In this document: positions 26,334 through 38,094 of the stretch, piece after piece
How the letters are laid out: each line of letters starts with the position of its first letter
Position numbering within the stretch: the first letter of the stretch is position 1
Assembly: GCF_000004075.3 (NCBI RefSeq)
Contig: NC_026658.2
Span: 2,728,001 to 2,792,000, forward strand
DNA: 64,000 nucleotides
Direction: 5' to 3'
Origin: Cucumis sativus
Lineage: Eukaryota > Streptophyta > Magnoliopsida > Cucurbitales > Cucurbitaceae
Made by a program: the position numbers and the translations under genes
Notes under the pieces: generated by a model
The model's input: the letters and a program-made list of their open reading frames with translations, nothing else
Told to the model about the DNA's origin: nothing
Database searches by the model: none

Positions 26334-29300
26334 AATTTCATATATTATTTTAAAATTTTAAAGGTCAATTTCACTAAAGTTAATATAGTCTAGTCAAATT
26401 TTTATCTACTTATAATTTTAAAAGTATGAGATTCAAATGCTCGTATTCTTTTAAAAATAAAGAAAAACAAGAACAAGAACAAGAATCGATCAAGGTGAAT
26501 GAAATTTCTTTAAAATAGCATCTAATTGACAACATGTACCATCCATGTATGTTCTCAGTATTGAAATCAATTGTTAACTATGAGTTATGCATATTACCTT
26601 TTGATATTTTGTTGACTTTATTGAGCTATATTATTTCGTAAGACGTTAATCACATGTTAGTCATATTCATACACAACAAATTTTGTTAGTACAATTAGAA
26701 GTGTATCAGACCTGTTATTGGTGAATTTGTTATTTGAATTCAACAATAGAAATATACACGTGAATTTGACAATTTGAAAATTTAGGTTGGCTGTTGAAAA
26801 AACCCACACATAACTACGACTATACACCACATAACTAGTAACTAAAATCTCATAAATATCGACGAATAAAATCCAATTTTTTTTTGGGTAATAATATGTT
26901 GTAGTTTTTTTATAAAATAATTCTCAATGTAAATATTAATTAATATTTGATTAAGCTTTGAACAATGGATAGTGTCTCTTTGAGTTTTGAAAAGCTAATT
27001 TTTTTTCTTTTATAAAAAAATAAAAATCAAAAGCCAATTCTAATACTTCTCTACCAAGAAGAAGAAAAAATGTTTGGGATGAAAAGAAAAAAAAAATTAG
27101 ACCTCATTTTAATTACAACCACTTTGCTTTTTTCTTATCATTTATTAAAAAAAAACAAAATAAATAATATTTCTACATATGATTTTCTTGTTTTATTACA
27201 TAGTCTATAGTATATTTTTAAAAAAATATTGAAGTTAAAGTTTATTTTTAGCTAAAACCAACTTTTAGGAAATTTGGAAATAAGTTTTATTTATTTATTT
27301 TTTATAAATGAAATGTTAGGTTTTAAACGCGTACGTAGATCTTGAATTTATCCACCTACCCACCTAATTTCTTTAGGTAGGATCGTATCATTATTAAGCT
27401 ATAGTAGGTTATTTAATTTTAAATCGACCTTTTTTTAGCTAATATAATTGCGAGATTGATAGTCAAATTAAAGTACTAAACAAACTAAATGAATTGATTG
27501 AAATGCAACAACGACAATTAAAAAAATGAGTCCAATCTCAACTAAATGTAAGTCCAATCTCAACTAATCGTAAGTCATTCCAATAAATTTCGATTAAGTA
27601 TAGATCATGTGAATGACGTAATGAATATGTATGATTTAGTTGAAATTTTGTGGTAAGAGTTTGGCTAATGAGATGAGTGTCAAATGGTTGCCTAATTAAT
27701 TTTATTTCTATTTTCTTAATACTTTATTCATTGAAATTATAAATTATAAATTATATTTTATTTTATCTAAATATCGTAATGTTTCAAATTTTGAATATCC
27801 CTTTAATTTAATTCCAACAAAATGAAATTAGAAATTAGATATTAAGTTCCTATTTTCTTTTTCTATACATTTTATTTTCTAATTTAGACATTTAGGTTAG
27901 ATGTTTTTATAAATGACTTAATTTTGTTTAGAAACCTATTTTCTCAAATTTTGTTTTTAAGTGTTATTCTTTAAAATGAATTGATTTTAAAAAGATATTA
28001 TCAAAAGTTATCAAACACTTCAATTTTTTTTAATGTTTTTTTTTCAAATTTAAATATTTTTCAACGTAATTCAAAAACACCTTTAGTCGGTTTTGAAATC
28101 TTGGTTTAGATTTTGGAAACACTCAATAAAATAAAAGAAATTAATAGATGAAAGTAATTTATAACTTAATTTTCAAAACCAAATGATTAATAAACGGATG
28201 ATTTTTTTTTATATATAATCTTTTTTACTTTACAATACTTGAAAATTAGCATAGACTTTTGGAAATGTCCTTAAAAAAACCAAAAACAAAAAATCAAATA
28301 ATGATTTAGCCTTAAATAGCTATAAAATTAACAATTTTTTTCTTTATTTAATTTATTTTTATTTTAAAATAATCACATTTTGCATGGATTGATAAAATAA
28401 ACTAAAAATTGAAATTCAACTCCCTAAATTTATTAAAGTTTACTTAGTAAGACATAAAAATCTCTTAATATTCAAATTCCAATAAAATAAAATTTCATAA
28501 TTATCATGTGGATTATACTATTGTTCTAGATAAGAACTTAAAAAAAAAAAAAAAAAGTGGTATAGATGGATACAAACCCCTACTTTGCTTAACATGACAT
28601 AATTTTTATTTAAAATTAAAGGGTTCTTTAATTCTAATAAAAACCAAATTGCTTTAAACAAGTTTTGAGTGTATATATCAAATTCAACAAACAAATTTTT
28701 TTAAAAAAATTGATAGCAAACTTTATGAGAAATTTTTGTATCACTCTTCGTATTAAACAAGAAATGAAATTCATCTCAAACCCAAACACGTATGGAAAGG
28801 CATGAAAAATATGATCATATCAATATCAAATTTTGTATGTATATAAATATATATTACCTTTGGGACTTAAATGTGAAATTTGATTTTTGAATTAATTTTG
28901 TGATGAGATTGTTAATTTGGGCAAAAGTGTTTTAGGGAATTTGATTATGGTTTAAGCAAATAGTGATGTGAAAGTCACACCCTATGCATTGGAAGGAAGT
29001 TTGATTTTGGTGGTTTAAGTAAAACAAAATGGATTTCAGTTAGAACAACATATCAATTTTGTCCCCTAAAGTACTTCTCATGTTGTATTTTTGGATCTTC
29101 AAGTGTTGTAATTTTAACCATCAGCTTAATTTTAGCTAATTCAACTACTAAGTTTAATTTAAAAAAAAATAATGGAAATTATTCTTCCAAACTCACAAAG
29201 TTTTTCTAAAAAATTAGATTAATCAACCACAAAATTCTTTAACTTTTCTTTTAATAAAAAATCTAATTTTGTTTTTATCTTGTAAAGAAGTTTTCGATTT

Positions 29301-31185
29301 TATATCCTAAATGTTCTATATAATACATTAAATGCATATGCAAAATCTTTTTTAACGATAACTTATTAAAGGATTATAATTACGAATGTGTTTTAAAGTT
29401 TGATTTGAGACCAAGTTTATACACCATCAAAACTTTGGTCTAAAAAACAATTTTTTCCTAAATGATTATTTCTTCTTTTTGTCTTCTTTGTTTCCAAAAA
29501 TTAGTGGTTTTGTTCTAAAGTTTTGAAATTTAAATCAAAGCTAGTTTATAATTTATTTATTTTATTTATCATTACTATGGTTGAGAACTAATATTGGAAA
29601 ACATGAGAATTTTTCTTATTTTATGAAAGACGAGAATGTAAGAAGTGGATTGAGAGAATGAAATTAGTTGAATTAATCACTTTGTCAGTGATTCATTTAC
29701 TCTTTTTAATTACGTTATAAAAATATTTTAAGCTACTGTTAATCCAGGGAATGAAATTTGTATTTGTTTTGATTTATTCTCTAATATTTGGAAGTTTTTC
29801 TTCCTAATACTTCGTTCAATTTGGGATCGAAATCAATCCCTAAAAAAGGATTGATAAGATTTTTATTTCTCGAATTTTATTGATCTTACATTAACTTAAA
29901 CCCAATTGCTTAATGGATTTGAATTGAACTGAACTTTAGACCAAAGGGATTTTATTACTCAACCCGATCCAATTTACAATTTCAAGTAATACTTCTTTTA
30001 TATAGGAAACTAAAACATAGAACTACTTTAAAACCTGTGTATCTATTTAGTCCTTAAATCAACTTTTAATCATTTTAAATACATTTCTAACTATTTAATT
30101 TTTGAACTTAAAACGTATTAAACACAACCTTAAAAGTTCATTAGCTATCTACAAAGACAGAGCAAATCAAACTATCCAGAATTGAATTGTTTTACTTGAT
30201 GTCGCATTTGATAACTATAAGCAACCCTATAAACATATTAATCTAACAAAGTACACTCATTCTATGATTCACAGCAACTCTATATTACAATCACCATCTG
30301 TTAGACAAAAACTCAACATACTCAACTATAATAAGAAAATTGAAACAACTAAACAGGAAAATCGTTATCAAATGGAGTCTAAGAAATTGGTGAGACTTCA
30401 ATTGACCAATATGATTAACTACAACAAAAAGGTCCTTAGATATTTTGGATTTAATTACTCACTTTTACTAACCTTAACTATAACAAGAGTTTAGAAAACT
30501 ATATGGCATCATATTGTGCACTGCTGAAATTTCCTATCAATTGAAAACAAACTGCATCAAGAGAGTCATTAGACTCTGTATTTCTAGTAAACACATCACT
30601 AACATCATTACCTTCTTCTATACAGCTTCATAATCTTGTAGCCTATTTCTCGTTTTGGTTTTACATTTTATAGAAACGTGGTCTTTGAACAAAAAAAAAA
30701 GCATGCTTTTAAATGAAATTTCCATCTTGTTTTCAATACAACAAAGAAAAAAGTATCGAAATTTGAGAAGTAATGTCATTTCCTGCTCACTTCTGCTAAA
30801 ATTTTTCAATATATCAACATCTCACTTCTCTTCTCTTCTTGTCACTCCATTACTTTTCACATGTAGTTCCCTCTCTACCTACATTCAATTTCCTCTAACT
30901 CATCTTCCTAACAAACATCCCTCTCTACTTCTCTGATTCACTACACTTTGACCAACTGTTTTTTTCTGTTCTTCTGAATCGTTGGAATTTAACAGATAGT
31001 TAACCATAAAGCAACAATCAGCAAATATAACATACCTATTAAGTTATAACTTGCAAGATGAAGTAATGAACCAGCGCATTAATGTAACCTGCATCCACTG
31101 CACTCCTTAAATGGCATACCAGCATCTATCTGACAGAATTGCCTCCTCAGCAGCAGCAAATTAGTTCACGAACACTCTTAAGGAC

Positions 31186-31385
31186 ATGTTTGTGAGTGGT
31201 TTTGGATTGGTTAAAATCGCTTTTAATATGTTTAAAATCCCTTCAAAACATGTATTCTATCATTCATGTTTTATTTTGCATTTTTAAATGTTATTTTCTC
31301 ACCAATAAAAATTGATTTTGAATGATTAAAAATTGATAAAAGTGGTCTAACCGTTTCGAAACTACTCTAAAACAGGTAATAAACA
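31186..31385. repeat. MITE-like repeat related to 7083-7185
   Basis: Starts with GGACATGTTTGTGAGTGGTT, includes several ACATGT and AAAAATTGATTTTGA words, and ends with CTACTCTAAAACAGGT, partly mirroring its start. Diverged; borders approximate. Confidence 0.4.
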
Positions 31386-31504
31386 TCAATTTGAAGATTG
31401 GGACTTTAAATAGTTTACCAAAGAATTTCACCCAAAAAGTAATAGTAAAAATGAAGGACTTGTTGGTTAGGGAATGAATGAGCTGTTTCTGAATCCGCTC
31501 TGTG

Positions 31505-32986
31505 TTATGATATCCTTACAACCACCTTGTTCTTCTTTCCTGCAGATAAAAGTAGAACTTTTCCATCAACAATGTCTACAGCTTCAACCCTTTTACTCTC
31601 GGAATCCACTCTACCATTATTCAAATAAAGTCCCCCTTGCTTCAGTAACCGACGGGCAGCCGACTTGCTTTCAAGCAAACCAGACGTAACTGAGAGATCG
31701 ACAACCGAAAGGTTCAACACTTGATCATACTCCAACGAGCAGCATGGAACATCCTCAGCAATCCCTTCAATAGTCTTCCAATCCAACTTTGTCTCTGCTC
31801 CTGGTTTCAATGCTTCAGTAGCCTTAAGGGCCTCACGTAAACCATCTTCACCATGAACAAACCGAGTAACTTCTTCGGCCAGCCGCCTCTGCGCAGTGTT
31901 AGGAACATACCCAGGTTTCATCATTTGGCTTTCCAAGTCCTGAATCTCCTCAATATCCAAAAATGTGAGAATTCTAAGAAACCTCACCACATCAGCATCA
32001 GGAACACTGAAGAAATACTGATAAAACTTGTACGGAGATAACATTGACGGCGAAAGCCAAATAGCACCGTCTTCGGATTTACCGAATTTGGTGCCATCAC
32101 TCTTCAGAAGAAGAGGGAATGTCAAACCATAAACGCCATCAGCTTGAGGCAAACGTTTCCTAATAAGCTCTGTCCCAGCAGTAATATTCCCCCATTGATC
32201 ACTACCTCCAATCTGAACAGAAACACCCTCGTTTTGATACAAATGAAGAAAATCATACCCTTGCAAAAGCTGATAAGTGAACTCAGTATAACTCATTCCT
32301 TGCTCCGATTCCAATCTCCTCCTAACACTCTCCTTAGCAATCATGGATCCCACTCTCGCAAACCGACCCACATCTTTCAAGAAATCCAAAAACCTAAACT
32401 CCTTCCACCAATCATAATTATTCAGAATCACAAAATTAGGGCAAAAATCAGAATCCGACCCCGAATTCCCCAAAATTTTAGTGATAATATTAGTAATTCC
32501 GAGAGTATTAGCCTCCAAGGTTTGGAGGTCGAGTTCGGGCCGCTCGAGGCTCTTGCCGGAGGGGTCTCCGACACGGGCAGTGGCGCCGCCGATAAGAGCG
32601 ACGGTGGAGTGGCCACATCGGCGGAACCAAGAGAGGACGATTAAACCAAGAAGATTACCTAAATGTAAGCTCTGGGCAGTGGGGTCGAAGCCGCAATAGA
32701 CCTTGAGAGGGGAGAGAGAAGCGGAGCGGAGATTGTCGCTGGTGATGGAGTCGAGAAGGCCGCGTTGTTCGAGGATTTGAATGACGTTGGTGGGAGGAGA
32801 AGGGGTTGGTGAGTAGTGAAGAGAAGTTGGAGAGGAAGAAGAGAAGAAACGGGAAGTGGGTTTGAAGAAGAAGGAGGAAGAGGGTTTGGATGAAATAGTG
32901 GAGAAGAAGAAGGAACGTTGAGAGAGAAGGAAAGCTTTAGAGGTGTAACAAGAAGATGAAGAAGAAGCAAAAATGGCCATCACCAT
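31505..32986 (-). CDS. Tyrosyl-tRNA synthetase, chloroplast/mitochondrial
   Basis: One uninterrupted frame of 493 aa. Bacterial-type class Ic TyrRS: it charges organellar tRNA-Tyr with tyrosine. Residues 1 to about 62 are rich in S, F and P, with arginines and lysines but no acidic residues, as in a plastid or dual transit peptide. The catalytic domain shows YCGFDPTA then HLGN (108-111, the HIGH motif), YQLLQGYDF (238-246), GGSDQWGN (260-267) and KFGKS (300-304, the KMSKS loop). An S4 RNA-binding domain covers about 432-490 (SKSAARRLLKQGGLYLNN). The enzyme looks complete. Two in-frame ATGs (codons 1 and 3) are near-equivalent starts. It corresponds to the nuclear gene known in Arabidopsis as EMB2768; orthology is from memory. 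Confidence 0.96.
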   Translation of the reverse strand: MVMAIFASSSSSCYTSKAFLLSQRSFFFSTISSKPSSSFFFKPTSRFFSSSSPTSLHYSPTPSPPTNVIQILEQRGLLDSITSDNLRSASLSPLKVYCGFDPTAQSLHLGNLLGLIVLSWFRRCGHSTVALIGGATARVGDPSGKSLERPELDLQTLEANTLGITNIITKILGNSGSDSDFCPNFVILNNYDWWKEFRFLDFLKDVGRFARVGSMIAKESVRRRLESEQGMSYTEFTYQLLQGYDFLHLYQNEGVSVQIGGSDQWGNITAGTELIRKRLPQADGVYGLTFPLLLKSDGTKFGKSEDGAIWLSPSMLSPYKFYQYFFSVPDADVVRFLRILTFLDIEEIQDLESQMMKPGYVPNTAQRRLAEEVTRFVHGEDGLREALKATEALKPGAETKLDWKTIEGIAEDVPCCSLEYDQVLNLSVVDLSVTSGLLESKSAARRLLKQGGLYLNNGRVDSESKRVEAVDIVDGKVLLLSAGKKNKVVVRIS

Positions 32987-34378
32987 GGATTCAATTCGGT
33001 TCAGTTCTTTCTATCAGAAAGAGGCTCTTTGGCTATGGCTAATCCAAAAATGTGAATTCAATCCCCACACCAGAAATGAAAAATCGTCAAAATGAAGAAA
33101 TTGGACGTCCCTGATTTTTCTTTTTTCCAATAGATTATCATATAGTAATGTTTTTCTATTCCAATCATTAAAATTTTATACAAACAAAGAAAAAACATAG
33201 TAATATTATTTGACATTTCAAAATTGAAGTTATATATATATAAAAAAAAATCAAAATTAACTTTAGCAAAAATGATGTTAGTTAAAGTGACTTTGTGATA
33301 TTAAAATTTAAAACTACGGTGATCATTCAAACCATAAAGACCGAACCAAAACCAAAATTGAACTAATGCGGTTCTTTGGTTTCAAACCCGCGGATGGGAT
33401 TAAACTTTAAAGGAAGATATTTTATCTATAAATTTATAAAAAAGTTAGAGGTACGTTTATGACTAAAAGAAACTATAAGAATGGGTGGAAAATATGTATA
33501 AGAATATTAGATCACTGGTCAAGTTTTGAGTTGTGATGAGTTTAATTAAAGAATAAAAATGTATAGCATAAAATTAATGAAAAAAATGAAAGAGAGATAT
33601 TGATAATTTGAGTGTAAAACTGTCAATTTTATTACATTGTGAAAAAAGACTTAGAGAAATAATATTTATTAAAAAAACAAAACTCACTTTCAAATACCAT
33701 AAAATGTTTAAATTAAATGTTTTAAATTATTGACATCAACCTCTCTATATTTTCGTCAATTGAAGTAAACTTGAACTATAATACTATTAAAACATATTCC
33801 TACATATCATAATCAATAATATATATAGTGGATAATATTTACAAATATAACAAAATGTCACCGTGATAAATAAACATAGTAAACATCTATTTGTGTCTAT
33901 CACCAATAGATGATAATAATCTATCAATATACATCATTAGTAAACAATAATATTTTGCTATATTCACGTTAGCGCTCACTCCCACCATACCTACTTATAG
34001 GATTTCATGCTGCTACAAAAAAAAATGTCTAATATAGATGGAGATAAAAAGATAGTCAAAGACACTGCTTATCAATGTATTATCTATAACAGCCAAACAT
34101 ATAGATAAACCAAAAATTTTAAGGATTCTTAGCAATATTTTATCCCAAAGTCATGCAGATCTTCGTCAAAGGATATATTACATGAACCCATAAACATGGA
34201 TGTCATGTCGCTCGTCTTCATGAACATGCGAGAGAGAGATTTTGAACGACCTGAAGTGAAGGATAACTCTTGGAAAGCTTATGAAAGGCATCATCTTTGA
34301 ACTTTAATTTTCACTGTATGCAGATTTTACCTCATGAGCTGCTCCAGCATCCACCCTAGTTTTGACTAATGAAACCAA
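32987..34378. other. TyrRS promoter and intergenic AT-rich DNA
   Basis: The first 150 bases upstream of the TyrRS start are relatively GC-rich and should hold its promoter; no clear TATA box is visible. The rest is AT-rich, with TTTGCTATATT-type repeat words at 33838-33965 related to the MITE at 25775. No gene seen. Confidence 0.5.
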
Positions 34379-36748
34379 CTACGTCATACTTCTTTCCTGT
34401 CAAACACACAAAATAAGTAAATGAAAATTTGAAGGTTTAAGGAAGAGGTGTGTCTTCTAACCTAATAAGTAGAGTACATTGATAACTTAAGAAAACAAAC
34501 TATATGTTATAAATTACATGTTTTCTCTTTCGTCGATCAATTCCTGCACCCTTCATGTCGTTCTTTGGAAGTCCAGGACCAGGTGGAATACCATACTGGA
34601 TGGGAGAAAGTGCAGGTGCAGCAGGTGAAGCTGCCATATTGGGGGCTGAGGTTGGAGCCGGTACAGCTGCTTGAGGTGGAGCAGTGACTGGGGGTGGTAA
34701 TGCTGCAGGTTCAGGAAGAGGTCGAGGCAAAATGTGTTTCAATCGATTGTTCCTATAGTTCTTCCAGAAGTAAAATTGCTGTCTGTGTGCCAATTCCTAA
34801 GAAATTCCAAATGATGCAACTGTGTTAAAATACTAAGAAAAAGGAAAAGGGGAAATATCACATATCCGCATATGAGCAAACCATTTGGAAAGAAGCAACA
34901 AATATCTCTTTTGAATAGATGGACATGGGAGACAGTTTAGATTTTTTCATCTCACTATAAACTGAAATGAAAATATATAAGTCTACTGAGCATTTATCAG
35001 AGATGTATGTGCATAGTCGTGATCACAGAAAAAATTCACTATCCAACTAAATATTTATTCTCCGATCTCGAAAGAGAAGTTGAACAAAAAAGAACAGAAG
35101 CTAACCTTGTTGCCAGGATGAGCCATTGCATTTCGGAAATTTGAATTTTGTAGAAGTTCAAGAAAAAAAAGACAATGAGGGTACCTAGAAACAACATTGA
35201 AGTCAATACCAAAAGTACAACCAGTTCTCATTCATCAGTTCAGGGAAAGAACTGACTCACATTATAAACTTGATATACTCTGGCCGTTGCCAATATTGAA
35301 GGTACTTCAAGTAACCAATAAAAGCTTCATCCTCAAGGTAACGATTCTGCGCCAGATCTATATAAAACTAGATGATCAGCAACCAAAACTGAGAAAAGCA
35401 TTTGTTCGAACATTTCAATATCAATTTGCAAATACATCATTCATTAAGAAGAAATGTGTACGTGAAGATGACTATCACCAAATATGTAAGTGCCAACTTC
35501 AGAAATGTACTTCAGTAAGACACTGTAGCATATCATCAAAAGGATAAAATTCTAGGAAATTCACTATATGTAAAAATTGTACAACGCCAGTTTTTCTCAA
35601 CAGGCAGAAAGATCAGACGAGCACTGATCTCTGGTAAATTATAAGTTGATTTTGTAGTAGAAACAGTAGGTTGCTGCCCCAGTAGTAGTCAGGCAACCAG
35701 CATAAAAGAAAAAGTTTCATCTAGGCACTACTCTAACTCAAGAAGATGCAATTGAATGAATTTTGGTTCTAGATGTCAAAATCTGATCTTTCATTGTGAC
35801 TTCCTTCTTCACATTGGTCAATAAAAAATCACTTCACAGGAAATGCAACTGAGAAAATCATGTTCAAAATTCAAATAAAACAGATGGTTCACGTGAGATA
35901 TTATATGATAAAAATTCAAGCCAACAGTTCTTTTTCTTTCATATCCTGGATGTTCAAGCTAGCTTGTTAGACCTCAACTAATCGAATGGAATAACTATAA
36001 CAATACTATACTGATATTTGTTATCAAGGAAACTCATACGGTATTAAATCATTGGTAGATGGTCGTCGTAGATTGAACCCACTCCAAGTGATTATTTAAT
36101 TTTACATTAACATTTATTATACACATATGTTCAATCCACTTTATCATTAGAAGAAATACGTAGAATTTACTTTCGTCTTGGTTGCTTTTCATGTAAAGCA
36201 CACTTTCATGTATAGTTAGCTCATAAGAAATCCAAATTGAAACTAAATTCAACTGAAAAAGTTCGAAAGCAAATCTTAGGATAAACGCTGAATTTTCGAA
36301 ACTCATTTTGGAACATCCAATAGCTTTGCCCACCCTTCAAGCTGAAGTTTCAAGGATAAGAAATAAGCCTAACCCCCTATAAAGAAACCCTAAATTTTAC
36401 AAAAAACTTACAATGAATGTAGGTAGGATTGGCAAGGCATTGAACAAACTCCAATTCGAGCAAGAACCGCTGCCGTCCGTCATCGGGATCTTTGTAAACA
36501 TTGGTAGGCCTGGTAATAATTAACCAAACAGAAAGGGAAAATTGATCAATTCACAATGAGCCCAATAAACCAATCCCTCAGCAACGGAACAAAAATGAAG
36601 AATTGAAGCGATATACAAAATGAAAGAAGAATTGGGTAAAGAGAGACGAAGGAGGGAAAATGATAGAAAAGGAGAATGAAAAAGAGAAACAAACTTACGA
36701 TGATGGGTTATCAGCTTCTTCTTCTTTTAATCCATGATTGGACGCCAT
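34379..36748 (-). CDS. MED31: Mediator complex subunit 31
   Basis: Exons 36748-36699, 36509-36412, 35357-35261, 35184-35106 and 34796-34518, with a probable sixth exon 34396-34379, encode about 206 aa. MED31 (SOH1) is a middle-module subunit of Mediator, which connects transcription factors with RNA polymerase II. The core, residues about 18-130, carries RFLLELEFVQCLANPTYIH, YLAQNRYLEDEAFIGYLKY, YWQRPEYIKF and the block from MYPHCLFFLELLQNSNFR to ELAHRQQFYFWKNYR, nearly invariant among plants. The remainder is proline- and alanine-rich and ends with GIDRRKRK. If the last donor (34517) is not used, translation continues to a stop at 34500 and adds HVIYNI instead of HERSMT. All other joins are phase-consistent. 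The second intron exceeds 1 kb. Confidence 0.93.
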
Positions 36749-38094
36749 TGAATCTGGCTGCCAGTCGAAGTTCAAATTGAACCCAAAAATTAAGAAGAAG
36801 TTGCGAGATTCGTAGTGGAGCGATATGGAGATACCCTTCAAAGCTCTCAACAATTGCTACATTCAACTTAGAGCAGCAAGCGATTGAAATCGATGACCCA
36901 ACGTAGAACAATGAAATATGCCCGCGCTACCAATGCTATAAAAACCTCAAAATACTTTTCAATCACTCAAAATTAGTATAATCTTTTTCTTGTTTTCTTT
37001 ACATTTTTAAGTGATAAATTGTAAAGAATAGATCGAAGAGTTTGGTAATAACAAGTAAATTTGATGTATATGACATATATATAGTAAAATGTCTTTATAT
37101 AGATATTGATATATTACTACCGTTTTCTATTTTCTATTACTAATAGATATTAAAATATAATACTAGATATTAAAATATAATACTAAATTTCTATGGATTC
37201 GATAATTTTGTCATTTTTTATTTTCTATTACTAATAGATATTAAAATATAATACTAAATGTCTATGGATTCAATAATTTCGTCATTTAAAAAAACTACAT
37301 TTTCAACCAACCACCAACAATTTAATTAATTTAATTTAATTAATTTTAATTGAACGAAAACAATAGACCCAATTTGCATGCAAGATTTCATTATATTAAT
37401 TTCACTATATTAATTTCACCCATATATATATATATATGATGAAAGCGAAGAGTGAAAATGAATTTTCACTTTAAGAATATAAAACAAACTTCATTTTCTA
37501 ACCCAACTTTTTCAAGATTATAGACAACATCTTTTTAAGTTGAGATTTAACCTCTAACTTGTTCATCAATACTATACCGAAAAACATGTTTCTCATTGTA
37601 TTATATTGTACCTCTCGTTTTTTTTTTCCTTGATTAAAATGGGTATAAACCAAACAAGAAATTTCATTGCTAAACCCATCAAACTGGAGAGAAGACAAAA
37701 GGTAGGATAGTTCTACATATCATCATATCAACTTATAATTACTCCTCAAATAACAAAGAATTCTACATCCTGATCAGTTCCAATTCATCCATACACAAGA
37801 ACATGTCCTTTAATTTCCTTAATTTTCTTTCTTCCAAATTCTCTTATGGTTGATAACATGGTTTTTTCAGCCCTTCCAGAGCCAACAAATTGTTAACCAG
37901 TCCACAAATCTTTACCTCCTCAAAGCTACAAACTGCTACCAAGTTCATAAGAAACTCAAGTGGGACTGTTGAAACGTCAATAAAGTACAATGTTTTCCAC
38001 ACCCTCCAAGTTATAGAGATGGTAAAAACACCATTGAGTTGAAGGAACCTAGATCCCGAACAATAACTTTGCAGTAGTACGAGCATTGTATCTC
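36749..38094. other. MED31 promoter and PABN 3' region with repeats
   Basis: Between tandem minus-strand genes. It contains the MED31 promoter (36749-36950, no clear TATA box), a tandem repeat (37131-37287), AT-rich DNA and, up to about 37840, the likely PABN 3' UTR. No further gene seen. Confidence 0.5.
37131..37287. repeat. Tandem repeat, unit about 68-89 bp
   Basis: The stretch from TTTCTATTACTAATAGATAT to the GTCATTT after CTATGGATTCGATAAT occurs twice in direct succession (37131-37219 and 37220-37287). The first copy has an extra internal duplication of the 20-base AGATATTAAAATATAATACT. Confidence 0.75.

Larger units (their letters stand above)
23100..31504. other. AT-rich gene desert
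   Basis: More than 8 kb with no recognisable gene. Mostly low-complexity AT sequence with T and A runs. A short GC-richer patch at 25497-25570 carries an ACGTGGC motif but leads to no open frame. A MITE occupies about 25775-26333. Related small foldback sequence lies near 31186-31385. The last 500 bases before 31505 should include the TyrRS 3' UTR. Confidence 0.6.

Noticed and set aside
35197-35547. 116-residue plus-strand open frame
   Set aside because: Overlaps exon 3 and intron 2 of MED31 on the opposite strand; content is antisense noise.
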